Positions 23,745 through 36,041 of a stretch of DNA of 64,000 bases are shown here, in pieces (position 1 is the first letter of the stretch; each line of letters opens with the position of its first letter). The stretch is taken from the NCBI GenBank assembly GCA_016858145.1, contig JAEHOE010000149.1, positions 186,001-250,000 on the forward strand, read 5' to 3'. The notes beneath the pieces were generated by a model, which saw only the letters and a program-made list of their open reading frames with translations, was not told where the DNA came from and did no database searches. Both the position numbers and the translations under genes were made by a program. This DNA is from Edaphochlamys debaryana (Eukaryota > Chlorophyta > Chlorophyceae > Chlamydomonadales).

Positions 23745-26700
23745 ATGCCGGGGGAGGTGGTGCTCATCACCGGCTGCAGCACCGGCATAGGTAGGCGTGC
23801 GCCTACACGGGCGTCGGGGGCTGACGGCGTGGGGGCAGGTGTGGCCAGGGGGGAGGTCAGGCAGCAGACGGGCGCACCGTCAGCTTTATGCTCCACATTC
23901 CAATTGAAGTAATACGAAGCGGCGGGCAAACGAGGCTATCTGTGAGCTACCGTTGGATATAGCCCGGAGCAGGCCGTCAGCGGGGTGGGCTGCGGTAGGG
24001 TGAAGCCGACCCGCCGCCGTGCAGCGGCAGCCACGCTGCCCGGCGTTGCCCCTTCGGGGCCGCATCCTGTGGCGGCGGCGTTCCGTACACGAGCTTGTGT
24101 CGGCTCGGGGACGACCCACATCGGGCCCAAGGCCTGGCCGACGCCTACGGCCCGGCCCCTTGGCGGGAGGCACGGGTGCGCACGGCAACTTTAAGGGCAT
24201 TAAGCCTCACCCAGCCATACCGCCACCCCGCCAGCCCCATCCCTCCACGCCACCCTCCACACACAACCTGCCGCTCCATGCCCCGTGCCCCTCCCACGCC
24301 GGTGTGTCCCGTGTGGCCCCGCCACCCCCATCCTCTCGCCCTGACCCCCAGGCGCCGCCCTGTGCGAGGCCTTCCACGCCGCCGGCTGCACCGTCTACGC
24401 CTCCGCGCGGCGGCTGGAGTCGCTGCAGCCCCTGGCGGCGGCGGGCATCCGCACGGTGCAGCTGGATGTGACCAAGGTGGGTGGAAAGAGGAAGGGAGGG
24501 GGAGCAGCATGGCGGGCAAGGCGAGAGAGGAGGGCAGGGACCCAGGGATTGAGCACGGCGCACTGTGCAGCTGGGGAAGGGGGCCACAGACCCCGTGGGT
24601 GACTATGGCGGAAGCACGTGTGAACGGGGGAGGCACGGCTGGGCGGCGGGCATCGGCACGGTGCAGCGGAACCTGGGCATTTTCAGCCTGGCATATGGCG
24701 ATCGAGCCTCGAAGGGGGCGGTGGCGGGCCACATGGGAAGGGGCGCCTGGGTCTGGCTCAGCCTCTGCGCTTGCCCTCCTAGCCCCCCGCCACTCCTCCG
24801 TCCCCAGCCCGATTCCATAAAGGCAGCGGTGGAGGCGGTGGTTAAGGAGGCGGGGCACATCGACATCCTGGTGGGCAGGGACAGGAGGGAAGGGGGGCAG
24901 GTGGGAGGGAGCTGGGAGAAGGTGCAGACACGGGCGCGAGGCAGCTGGTTTGTAGGGGGAGCCTCCGGAAGGGTTGGGTCGGAAGGGAGCCTTCAAGCGT
25001 TGAAGCTGATGCGCAGTCACAGATCTGCTGATCTGTACAGGGAGGTTCCAGAAGGCTTGGGTACCTTCACCTGGCTTCCCTGATTCACTCCCTCGGCCCT
25101 GTCCGGCTGCTGCAGGTGAACAACGCCGGTCTGGGCCTGGTGAGGCGGGGCGGGGCGGAGGGGGTGGTGTGAGCCACGTGGGATTGGCGCCGGTCCGTGC
25201 AAGGGTGGGGCTTCGGGCAGGGGGACGAGGACGGCAGGGGAGAGGGCTCCAGGCGTGGGGCTTGGGGCTTCGAGGCTTGACGTCCGCCTAGGTGTGTGAC
25301 GTCAGCTGCGATTTCTGTCCCCGACCCTACACCCAGGTTGCCCCCCTCAGTGAGGTGGACATGACAAAGGCAAAGGAGGTCTTCGAGACAAATCTCTGGT
25401 GAGGAGCGGGGCAGGAGGTTGAAGGCCTCAGGAGGGGCTCCCTCGCGACCCACCCACACCCTTGACCCGGCCAACCCTTTGACCCCATTCTCGTGCGTTA
25501 TCCCTGCTGCTTGCTTGGGATACCCCGGCCATGATACTGCTACTGCCCCTGACCCAACTTCAAAACCCACTATACACCTCCATCCACCACCATTCCCTTC
25601 CTTCCACCCCCCCTCCCCCCCAGGGGCACGCTGGCCATGGTGCAGGCCGTGGCCCCCCGCATGGCGGCCCGGCGCAGCGGCACCGTGGTCAACGTGGGCA
25701 GCGTGGTGGGGTATTTCGGGTGAGGGGGAAGGGTTGGGGGGGGGGGGGAGGAGGGCACAGGGAAGGGGGAAGGGGGGGGGGAGGGCACAGGGACCCATCG
25801 TCCCATCCCCCTAGCGTCGAACTCTACTGCTCGCCAGCGCCCCCTCGTGCCTTGAGCACCCACTGGTCCCCGCCACCCCTCATCCCATTCCATGCGCCCA
25901 GCACAACCAACCCTCTACCCCTACCCGTTGAATCCCCGCCCCATCTCACCCCCCTACCCACCCACCACCCCCTCATGCCCCCCCCAGCACCCCCTGGGGC
26001 GCCATCTACTCCTCCTCCAAGGCCGCCGTGCACTCCCTCACGGACGCACTGCGCCTGGAGCTGAGGCCGTTCGGCATCAAGGTGGGCGTGATTGGAAGGA
26101 GGGGGTGGGAGTGTGGGTCCTTCTGCTGCGCCGCGTTACTGCTGGTAATCACCGCCATTCACTTCCCACCCCGCCCGTTACTGAACCTCGGCCTCAATCC
26201 AACCCCCTGCCCCCCTCAGGTGATGCTCCTGGCCCCCGGCGCGGTGCAGTCGGCCATAGGGGACAACAACCTCAAGGTGGGGGGGAGGAACGGGATGGGG
26301 GCAGGAAATGGTAGGAGGTCACTCCCAGGAACAGGGTGGGGGCAGGAAGGGGGCCACGGGTGACTGAGGATGGGAGCTGCCTCTCCGCTTGCTCCCATGG
26401 CCCCGCTCCTCTCGCCCCAACTCTTACACTATTCACGCCACACGGAGGCATGTTGCACTCTCCTGCCCCTGACCACCTTCCCCCACGGCCTACTCCCTCA
26501 CCCTTCACCCCTCCCTCAGCCTCCCTCCCCTACCCCTCACCCCTCACCCTCTACCTCTCCCCTAACACACACACACACACACAGCGCTTTGACGACCGCT
26601 TCACCATGTACGCCCCATTCGCGGACGCAATCCGAGAGCGGGCCACCATCAGCCAGGTGGGAAGTAGGGGCGTAGGCCTGAGGGAGCTGGCCGCCTGCTG

Positions 26701-28625
26701 TCACCCTTTCTGAGGCGTACACGCATGTGGATCATGTCAGGGGCTTAGCTCAGGGGCTTAGCTCAGGGCCAGGAAAGACCACGTCTGGAGGAGCTCCCAT
26801 GAGTCCCGTGTTGTCTAATTCAACTTCTGGTGTGACGGTGTCCTTCCTTCGGCCTTTCCGCACAGGGCAACAACTCCATGCCCACTCCCGTCTTCGCGCG
26901 GGCCGTGGTCGCACAGGTAGGAGAACCGGCAGGGAGGGCGATGGCCATAAGTGAAGGGAGAGGGGGTGCCGTGATCAAGCCGTTCCTCTTCTGGACTTCT
27001 GACTTTACCATTGCTAGAGCCTGAACCCAGTCCTGCGCCTGCTCCCGGACCGCGGTGCCGCAGGTCCTACGCAAACCGTCGCCGCCCGCCCACTTTGTGC
27101 TGGGGGGCTTCGCATGGCTGACGCAGCTGGCGCGCTGGTTCCCACTGGTGAGTGAGGGGGGCAGTGGGGAATACGGGGGCGTGCAGGAAGGTGTCAGGAG
27201 GGACAAGGCTGCGCATGCGCGCTGGGGCGGCGACGCCGCAGGGAAGAAGAAGAGTCGGGGAGCCCGCGTCAGCACATGCGGACCGCCTCCGAGACCATTG
27301 CGCGCCCCAGTATGATCCCGCTAGAGCGCACACGGCGCCATGGAGTGGCTTGTGCGGCTGCCGAAGGACCGCCGGTCCGGGGGCCTCGCCAATGCGCGCC
27401 CAGTTGGCGCCATGTGAGCGCTTGCAGCCCGTTCCCAGCTTCCTGGGCGCGCGCCTCGGCGTGTACAGTGCAGCTGACCAGCCCCCGTCAGCCCGGGAGG
27501 GCCCCGGCGCGTCCGGAAGGCGTTCAAAGCCGGAATGGCTCCAGGAGGGGCCATGCACCCATGCAGCGGCCACTTCGGTCCACTTCGGGACTCCGCATTT
27601 CGTGCCCCTGGCTTTACAGCGTCCACTACCGCGTCCCACACACACACTCCACTAGTCCCCACACACAACCTAGCCCCCTTGAGCACGAAACCGGTCAAAA
27701 ATGGCCGTCGACCGGGAGGAGTGTGTGTACATGGCCAAGCTCGCTGAGCAGGCCGAGCGCTATGACGAGATGGTGGAGGAGATGAAGAAGGTGGCCAAGC
27801 TGGTCCACGACCAGGAGCTCTCGGTGGAGGAGCGCAACCTGCTGTCCGTGGCCTACAAGAACGTCATCGGCGCCCGCCGCGCCTCGTGGCGCATTATCTC
27901 CAGCATAGACCAGAAGGAGGAGAGCAATTGCCCTCACGGACGGGCGGCTCAGCGACCTCGGGTCCGTTGCACATGATCCTGGAGGAAAGCGAAAGGCTCC
28001 CAGAGCTTCTCTGACTGCATCTATAGAAACACAACTCCTCTGTTATGCCATTTGCACGCCCGGCTTGCTCGGTCGCGTCCTTGCAACCACCCTGTCGCGG
28101 GCTGCATGTCGACGATTCAAACCATGCCGCCCGGAACTTCGCGCACATGTCGATGATTCAATCATCATCTCCCTGGGCACGAATGCGAACGTTAGATGTT
28201 TAAAGCCTCTCGTTGCCCATCCCTTGAGCCCGCAGCGCGTACGCGGCGACGCCCCCGCCTTACCCCTCCACACCTGACCCCGACTGACCCCCTCCACGGC
28301 TCCTCCCCCAACGCGCGCAACGCTGTTCTCTGATGAGTCCTCCCCAATACTTGTCCGCTTTTTGTACTTTTTGAGGCTCCTGCATCCCGCTTAACGCCGC
28401 TCAGCCGCTCTCTTGGCCTGTGCAACTTCGCGTAGCATGTTTCTGACCTATGTGCACACGCAGCGACGCCCCCTTTGACCTTACCCCCTCACCCCTCATC
28501 CACACGCCCATGCCCTCCACCCCCAGTGGCTGCGGGACCACATGCTGGCCAAGCGCTTCAAGCTCAACGTGGCCCTGCCCCCGCCCGAGGAGATACCGGC
28601 AGTGGCGGGCAAGAAGGCGGACTGA
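23745..28625 (+). CDS. Classical short-chain dehydrogenase/reductase, 1-acyl-DHAP-reductase-like (12 exons)
   Basis: Exons: 23745-23790, 24352-24476, 24808-24870, 25116-25139, 25337-25398, 25624-25719, 25988-26081, 26220-26276, 26585-26656, 26866-26916, 27064-27147, 28527-28625. The sum is 873 nt, 290 residues plus TGA. The start ATG follows an in-frame TAG at 23730. Rossmann motif TGCSTGIG is residues 9-16, ASARR (32-36) suggests NADP(H), D54 is in LDVT, NNAG is 80-83 (on a 24-nt exon), and the catalytic tetrad is N105, S133, Y146 and K150 (YSSSK). Length and the C-terminal segment (FARAVV, then ARWFPL) fit the Ayr1-like subfamily, which reduces 1-acyl-dihydroxyacetone phosphate in lipid synthesis; the substrate is inferred, and other keto-substrates are possible. 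The last intron (1.38 kb) contains a sense-strand copy of the 14-3-3 gene's 5' end. Exons 11 and 12 join in phase 0. Confidence 0.88.
27214..27927 (+). pseudogene. 14-3-3 gene 5' fragment inside the SDR's last intron
   Basis: Nearly identical to 30848-31561 (constant offset 3,634 bp). It covers the putative 14-3-3 promoter/5' UTR and the first ~76 codons of exon 1, from ATG 27701. Similarity stops abruptly after 27927 (GAGAGCAA in both). Beyond that the frame runs into unrelated sequence and stops near 27976, so most of the 14-3-3 fold, including one of the phosphopeptide-binding Arg-Tyr pairs, is absent. A coding change (E to D at SSI[E/D]QKEE) and a few upstream substitutions show the copy is recent but not brand new. 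It lies in sense orientation between SDR exons 11 and 12. Confidence 0.9.
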
Positions 28626-31334
28626 GAGTGCCGCGTATGCCGAACCCGAGCTGTATGACAAACCACAGCATCCCTTCACAAACCTCTTCTACCCGTGCCC
28701 TGCATTGCTTCGGCCACTACTCTCAGTACACATCAGTACTCTCGCTTGACCTCTTTCCTTCATTCTCCCTTACAATGCTTCAACCCTACCCCAGACGTTC
28801 ACCTAGGCTCGCTATGAACGGAGAGACTGATGGGGGGGGGTGACGTCCAGGCACGTCCAGGCACGCAGTTGAGTCATTAACCATCGGTGGTGCCACACCG
28901 AAGGGGAAGAAAAGGAGGACTATGATGCGCTGACGCACTGTGGGCCGAGCCTTGCGGCTCAACGTGTGGGGCTTGTGAACTCTGGCTCAGGGAAGATGGC
29001 AACCCTGGACACGGAACCAGTCTCCTGCGAGCCTAAAGAGGTCCAAAAGCCACTGCGAACTCGCGAAGGACCCCCACCCACGGACCAAGGGCCACAGGCA
29101 CGGTGCGCGCGTGCCTCCCCCTCGACCATCCTCCGCTTCTACTCCGCTGCACGGCGGCTTCGCACGTTCCGCTCGTCCACGCTCCTCAGCCATGTATCTC
29201 ATCCAGCCCTCTTGCTGAAGACCTCAGCCCCAACAGACCCCCTTCAGACTTGCTGCCCTCCCCTCAGCACCTGTCTCACTGTCTCCCACGTCCCACCCAA
29301 GCACCTGTCGCGAAAAGGGGGGGCCGGGAAGGACAAGGGGGCGGCAGCCCCCGCCGTGCATGAAATACCCAAAACTGCCCATCATCTGTGACGGTAACGC
29401 ATAGTTTCCGTCCGCTCCCGTCCCCACCAGCGGCTGCATCGGTCCTCGTTGATTGCCATGAGGCACTCCAGATGTTCCTGCTGCGTCTGGCCCCGCCGCC
29501 TCCGCTGCTGCATCTCCATTGCAGTGTTCTTGCCCCATTGCCCCCCCCCTAGACCCCTTGCCACGCACATGTGCACGGATTAGGTGGTGCCGCGCACGAC
29601 GGACGACTCACGTCTCCATGCGGGCTGTGAGGGTGAGAAGAGACTCAGCCGACAGGGAGGGAACAGGGAAGGCCGAGAGGTGCAGAATGGGTGGAGACGG
29701 TGTTCATGAGACTGGCCACTCACTCGAGAGGAGAGAGGATGGCCACAGCCCACAAGTCAAGGGTTGTCAAAGCCTAACACTTCTGCTTTCTCTCCACCTT
29801 CACATGGGATGATCTCGAACCACTTCTGTGTGAACCAACTTGAGAGAGGGGTGGCCGGAGCGGAGCGTGTTTCCCCCAGGGGAATGGGACACGGGGACAA
29901 GTGTTTCCCCCGGTGGGAAGATTCCCCGCAACCGCAGGTCCTGCGCAAGCCGTCGCCGCAGCTGGAGCGCTGGTTGGCTTGCCCCATCCTTCGCTCGGAG
30001 AGCCAGGCAGCGCCGCAGCGTAGAAGCAGCGTGCCGTCTGAAGGAAGCGCTGGCGAGGGACGCGGGCGACCTGTTTGCGGACTGCCGACGCGTTTGCGGT
30101 GTTCTCCCGAGGCACGCTAGAGCGCCTGCAACGGGCCGCGCGTGCCACGCATGCCGCATTAGGCGTGTCACCTACATGATGCCCTCGTCGCGTGGTGCAG
30201 CGCGGCGGGGTGCACGTGCCGTGCCGCGGCCACGCGGCCTCCCTCCCCCCGCAGTCCCCGGCTCCGCCCGCGACCCACCGGCGACCCACCGGCCATGCAC
30301 ACCCAACCCCCATGTCCCGCTCCCCCTCCCCTTTTCGCCAGTGCCCCACGCCTGCGCGCTCCAGTAACCCGAGTCCCGCTCCCCACAAAAGGGGGCAAGC
30401 CCGGACTGCTGCGCAGCTCAGTGGTTCCCACTGGTGAGTGAGTGAGGGGGGGGGGGAAAGGCGGAGGGGAAAGCGGGAGCGCAAAAGGGTGGACCGAGGG
30501 GGGACGGAGCGCGGAGTAGCGCTGGTTCCCCCTGGTGAGTGAGGCGGGGGGCGAGGATGAAGGGGAGAGCGGGAGGGGGGGGAACGGAACACGGAGTAGC
30601 GCTGGTTCCCCTTGGTGAGTGAGGAGCGAGAGGAGGATCGAAGAAGGGATTGAGGGGAGCGCGCGGGAAGGGGGTAGAACACGCGCATAGGGGAGGGGGG
30701 AGGATGGGACCAGGCGGACACCGGACGGCACGAGGGGCTACCGGGGGCGAGAGGCGCTTCAACTGCCGGCATGGGATTCTGACACGGGAACACTTGGGTG
30801 GCACGCGATTGGCTCTCCGTGTTCTCCAAGCTCAGCATTCAGCCCAGTGCATGCGCTGGAGCGGCGACGCCGCAGGGAAGAAGAAGAGTCGGGGAGCCCG
30901 CGTCAGCACATGCGGACCGCCTCCGAGACCATTGCGCGCCCCAGTGCGATCCCATTAGAGCGCACACGGCGCCATGGAGTGGCTTGTGCGGCTGCCGAAG
31001 GACCGCCGGTCCGGGGGGCTCGCCAATGCGCGCCCAGTTGGCGCCATGTGAGCGCTTGCAGCCCGTTCCCAGCTTCCCGGGTGCGCGCCCCGGCGTGTAC
31101 AGTGCAGCTGACCAGCCCCCGTCAGCCCGGGAGGGCCCCGGCGCGTCCGGAAGGCGTTCAAAGCCGGAATGGCTCCAGGAGGGGCCATGCACCCATGCAG
31201 CGGCCACTTCGGTCCACTTCGGGACTCCGCATTTCGTGCCCCTGGCTTTACAGCGTCCACTACCGCGTCCCACACACACACTCCACTAGTCCCCACACAC
31301 AACCTAGCCCCCTTGAGCACGAAACCGGTCAAAA
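28626..31334. other. Intergenic region between SDR and 14-3-3 genes
   Basis: 28626-29900 holds the SDR 3' flank and unrecognised sequence, including a short CACGTCCAGG tandem near 28850. 29936-30640 carries SDR exon-11 relics (separate entry). 30848-31334 is the presumed promoter and 5' UTR of the 14-3-3 gene, duplicated at 27214-27700. No other gene is evident. Confidence 0.55.
29936..30640 (+). repeat. Degenerate copies of SDR exon 11 and its donor
   Basis: At about 29940-29965 the start of SDR exon 11 recurs with its CCGCAG acceptor (GTCCTGCGCAAGCCGTCGCC). About 450 bp later the exon's end and donor recur (GTGGTTCCCACTG|GTGAGTGAG near 30421), and again near 30530 and 30603 with single-base changes. 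The full exon is never restored, so these are relics of a duplication that also placed the 14-3-3 5' end inside the SDR gene. Confidence 0.75.
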
Positions 31335-32912
<1,578 letters not shown>

Positions 32913-35900
32913 AAGCCTTTACCGTTGGCGTGCAGCAGCGGATGGAGATCTGTAGTAGCTGAGCTCGCGGAGGTGATGTGAGGGGTTCTCTCAACGTAGG
33001 GGTGCTGGGTTCGCATGACGGCGCCCACAAGGATGCATCTGGCCCTGTGGCCGCGTCGGGTTCTCTTTTCGGTCGTCATGGGGGCGGGGGAAGGGAAGGG
33101 CAGATGGGTGAAGGGAAGCCGGGGGTACTGCGCACGTTGGCGCTCGAGCCCTAGCGCATTAGCGATTGGGGCGAAGGCCCGTTGGACATAAGCGCTGAGC
33201 AGGCTCATGAAGCCTGTTAGGGGAAGCGGGATCGTCTTGTCTAAATACTCTCGTCGGTCTCAGTGTGACTGGGTTTACGTGCGCATGGCGGCATTGGGAC
33301 CGCGTGTGGAATCCTGAGGGTTGTGTCATGGCCGCTGCAAGCGGTGTCTGGCAGGCCCTTGCTGCCGGATTAGTGAGGTTTTCCGCCGCGCCTCATGGGC
33401 CCGGGGGATCCAAGCCTGAAGGCACGGAAACGTTAAAATCATGCTCGCTGTTCTATTTGCCAGTTACCCTCGAGGTGTGTTCGCTCTCAACATGTGGTCT
33501 GCGATAGTCTCAGCCTCGCGGGGCGTGGCCGATGTGCCCCCCGGCTACTGTACTGGCGAGACCCTGACGGCAGCAGGATTGTCGGCGCCAGCTCACGGCC
33601 TCTGATCAGGGCAGGAACAATGAACGTGGCCCCTGAGCCCTGTCCTGCCAGCGGTGGATTGCGGCCCGCCAGGCGTTGCTCCCTTCGGCGCACCGGGAGC
33701 GGTCTGGTCCAGCAGTGTATGTAGTTGCGCAATCAAGGGGTGGCCAGCCTGCTTGACAACCGCGCAACCACCGGCTCGGAATTGCAGCGACTGGCCAATG
33801 GCCATCATCCGCTACCCAGCATCCATGAACGCCCAGGCCTTGACGCCTGCCCTGCCTTGACGCCTCAAGCGTCTAGTTGCCCGCCCTGTCCCACACCTTG
33901 AGTTCGTAACGAATTGCTGAGCGGCCATCACCCCCCGAGCCTCTACGGCGTCGGAGCCCCCCGCGCTTCACCACAAGGAGAGCACCGTCTACCATGGCTC
34001 GGTCCTAGCGTGCCCCGGCCTTGGAAAGCTGCCTTCTTTTAACACCTTCGAAGAACCAACGGCCCCCTGTCTGACATGCAGGGGGGACAAGGTCCGTTTG
34101 TGCCTGAGCGGAGGGCCCATGGCTATGACCCCACCCCATACACACACACAATCCCAATCTGCGTGGGGCCGACGTCAATCCCCACTGAGATCTCCTTTCG
34201 TATCGGGTTCTCTTCGGGGGGTTACGACCGTCCCGGGCCACTTGTCTGCTGTGGGCTTTCGTGTGTGCATACCGCCGGCGGGCCGCTCAGCTTCTGCTCA
34301 GACAACGAACATACCTCTGGCGCTTCTCGCTCTGGCGCTCGGACCGTTTGCTCTGGGCTTGCGGAGCCAACTCGCTGGACGGCCATTCCAGTACGTCGGA
34401 CGGGCGGGCGCTACGCGGAGCTACGTCACACCCTCTGGGTCTGGCCGGGCTTTCTACTTGCTTACGGATTCCTCGTACCTGCTCCCCCAATCCCCAATCA
34501 CTCTGACGTCACCGTGCTGCATCCACCAACTGGCCTTGCCCGCACGCAAGTCCGACAACGGGGGCTACCGGCCAGTGTTGCTATCTTAGTCGATTTGCCG
34601 ACTCAGGCTGCTTGGCCTGAGAATGAGTCGACACATACAAGACGACTCCGGTTTTGCTGGTCCGGATGTTAGTCGACAGCACACAGGGAAGAGGCCGGAG
34701 AGCGGTTGGGGACACCAAGAGAACAATTGAGTGTTCCTTGTTGCTGGAACGCCCTGCAGCCCACGGACCAGGACAGTTGGCTGCGGGGAGGGAATGTAGG
34801 CCAGCCTGCCCGGGCAAGAGAACATTTGGTGGTGAGCCCTGGTCAGGCCTCAGGCGTTGGCGAGGGGGCGGGATGAGGCTTGCTCGAAGGGCGCTGACGT
34901 GCCCGCCCGTACCTGGGACAAGCTTGCTGTGCACCGGGGCCTGGGGCCCGCCTGGGGACTACGGGGGAAGGGGAACTGGCAGACGAGGCAACGCGAAAAA
35001 CAGGCCAGCAGAGTGCAGACCCAGGTTCCTGGGGACTACGGGGGGCGGCGGAGCCGACTCAGTCGCCGGGGGACTACGGGGGGTGGCGCAGCCGACTTAG
35101 TCGACTCCGCAAAAAAAAACGACTCTTTGGGCCCGCAGGGCCCAAAGAGTCGACGGGTCAGTCGACTCCGCTCCAAGAAGATAGCAACACTGCAGTACCG
35201 GCCCCCAATCGCGGGTTCCCGTTCCAGGAGGTTAAGACCGCACACCCGCAGGCGACGACATGTTGCGTGGGGCACTAATGCCACGCCGACTCAACGCGGT
35301 TCGTCGCCAAGTTGCTCTCTTCTACCCCTAGCTGCGTGGCCGGCGGCAGGTGGCGGCGCTGTGGTGTCGACTGGCTGGCATGGAGCAGTGCATGGTGGGC
35401 CTACAACTCGGGCCACTCTGGCTCGGACACGTTGAAAGCCGTATGGCCAGGACGTTGGCACGGGTCAAAGCCTCTCTACTTACACTCGGGGTCCACACAC
35501 GAGGGGTGAAGAACGCGAGCAGGGTCAGGATAGGATAGATTGCCCCGTTGGGGCTTCAGACTGCGTGTCAGCACACACAGATCAGGGCTGCGAGCCCGAG
35601 GCACCGCTGGCACGCAGTCGCGGAAAGGAACGAAATCTAGCTGCAGCATAAACATGAAAGCAGTTCACGACGCCAACGGCCACAACGCACAAGAGCACGC
35701 GGCTACGGCAAATAAGAATAGGGGAGGATGCAAACACGATGGAGCTATTCCATGCACACGCAACGAGGATCACGCAGGGGGGGGGGATCCCCCCAGACCC
35801 AAAATCACCTCCAGCACCACACGATCCGGCCGCATAAACACGGCCGCGCGTGCATCGAGCACGTCTCTCACAACCCGATTTCGGCAAAATTGCGCACTTG

Positions 35901-36041
35901 CACACGCCATGCATACGAATTCTCTGCTCCCAGCGCTCTAGCTCTTCAACCACGGCCCTGCATCCAGCTCCCCAAGGAATCTCCTCAACGACAAGCTGCC
36001 TCCAGGCCCGCGGCACCGAGCGGTGCTGACCGACGCTCCGC
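32913..36041. other. Gene-poor region with hairpins, possibly transposon remnants
   Basis: Between the convergent 14-3-3 and ClpS-like genes. I found no spliceable coding gene. 33230-33900 is unique-looking. 34590-35170 is rich in GTCGAC/GAGTCG palindromes and in GGGGACTACGGGGG motifs (near 34957, 35034 and 35072) and carries a clear hairpin at 35120-35152. The AT content and the absence of the Ala/Gly codon runs seen elsewhere set it apart. An old non-autonomous element is plausible but no terminal repeats or target duplications could be fixed by eye. Confidence 0.45.
35111..35152. repeat. Perfect 15-bp hairpin preceded by an A9 run
   Basis: CGACTCTTTGGGCCC (35120-35134) pairs perfectly with 35138-35152 across a 3-nt GCA loop. 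It is preceded by nine A residues (35111-35119). On the minus strand this reads as a stable hairpin followed by T9. In a eukaryotic nuclear setting it may be the end of a transposon-like element or a Pol III stop, not a bacterial terminator. Confidence 0.7.

Noticed and set aside
35111..35152. Bacterial rho-independent terminator
   Set aside because: The hairpin-T run looks like one, but the surrounding genes are spliced nuclear algal genes; transposon or Pol III explanations fit better.
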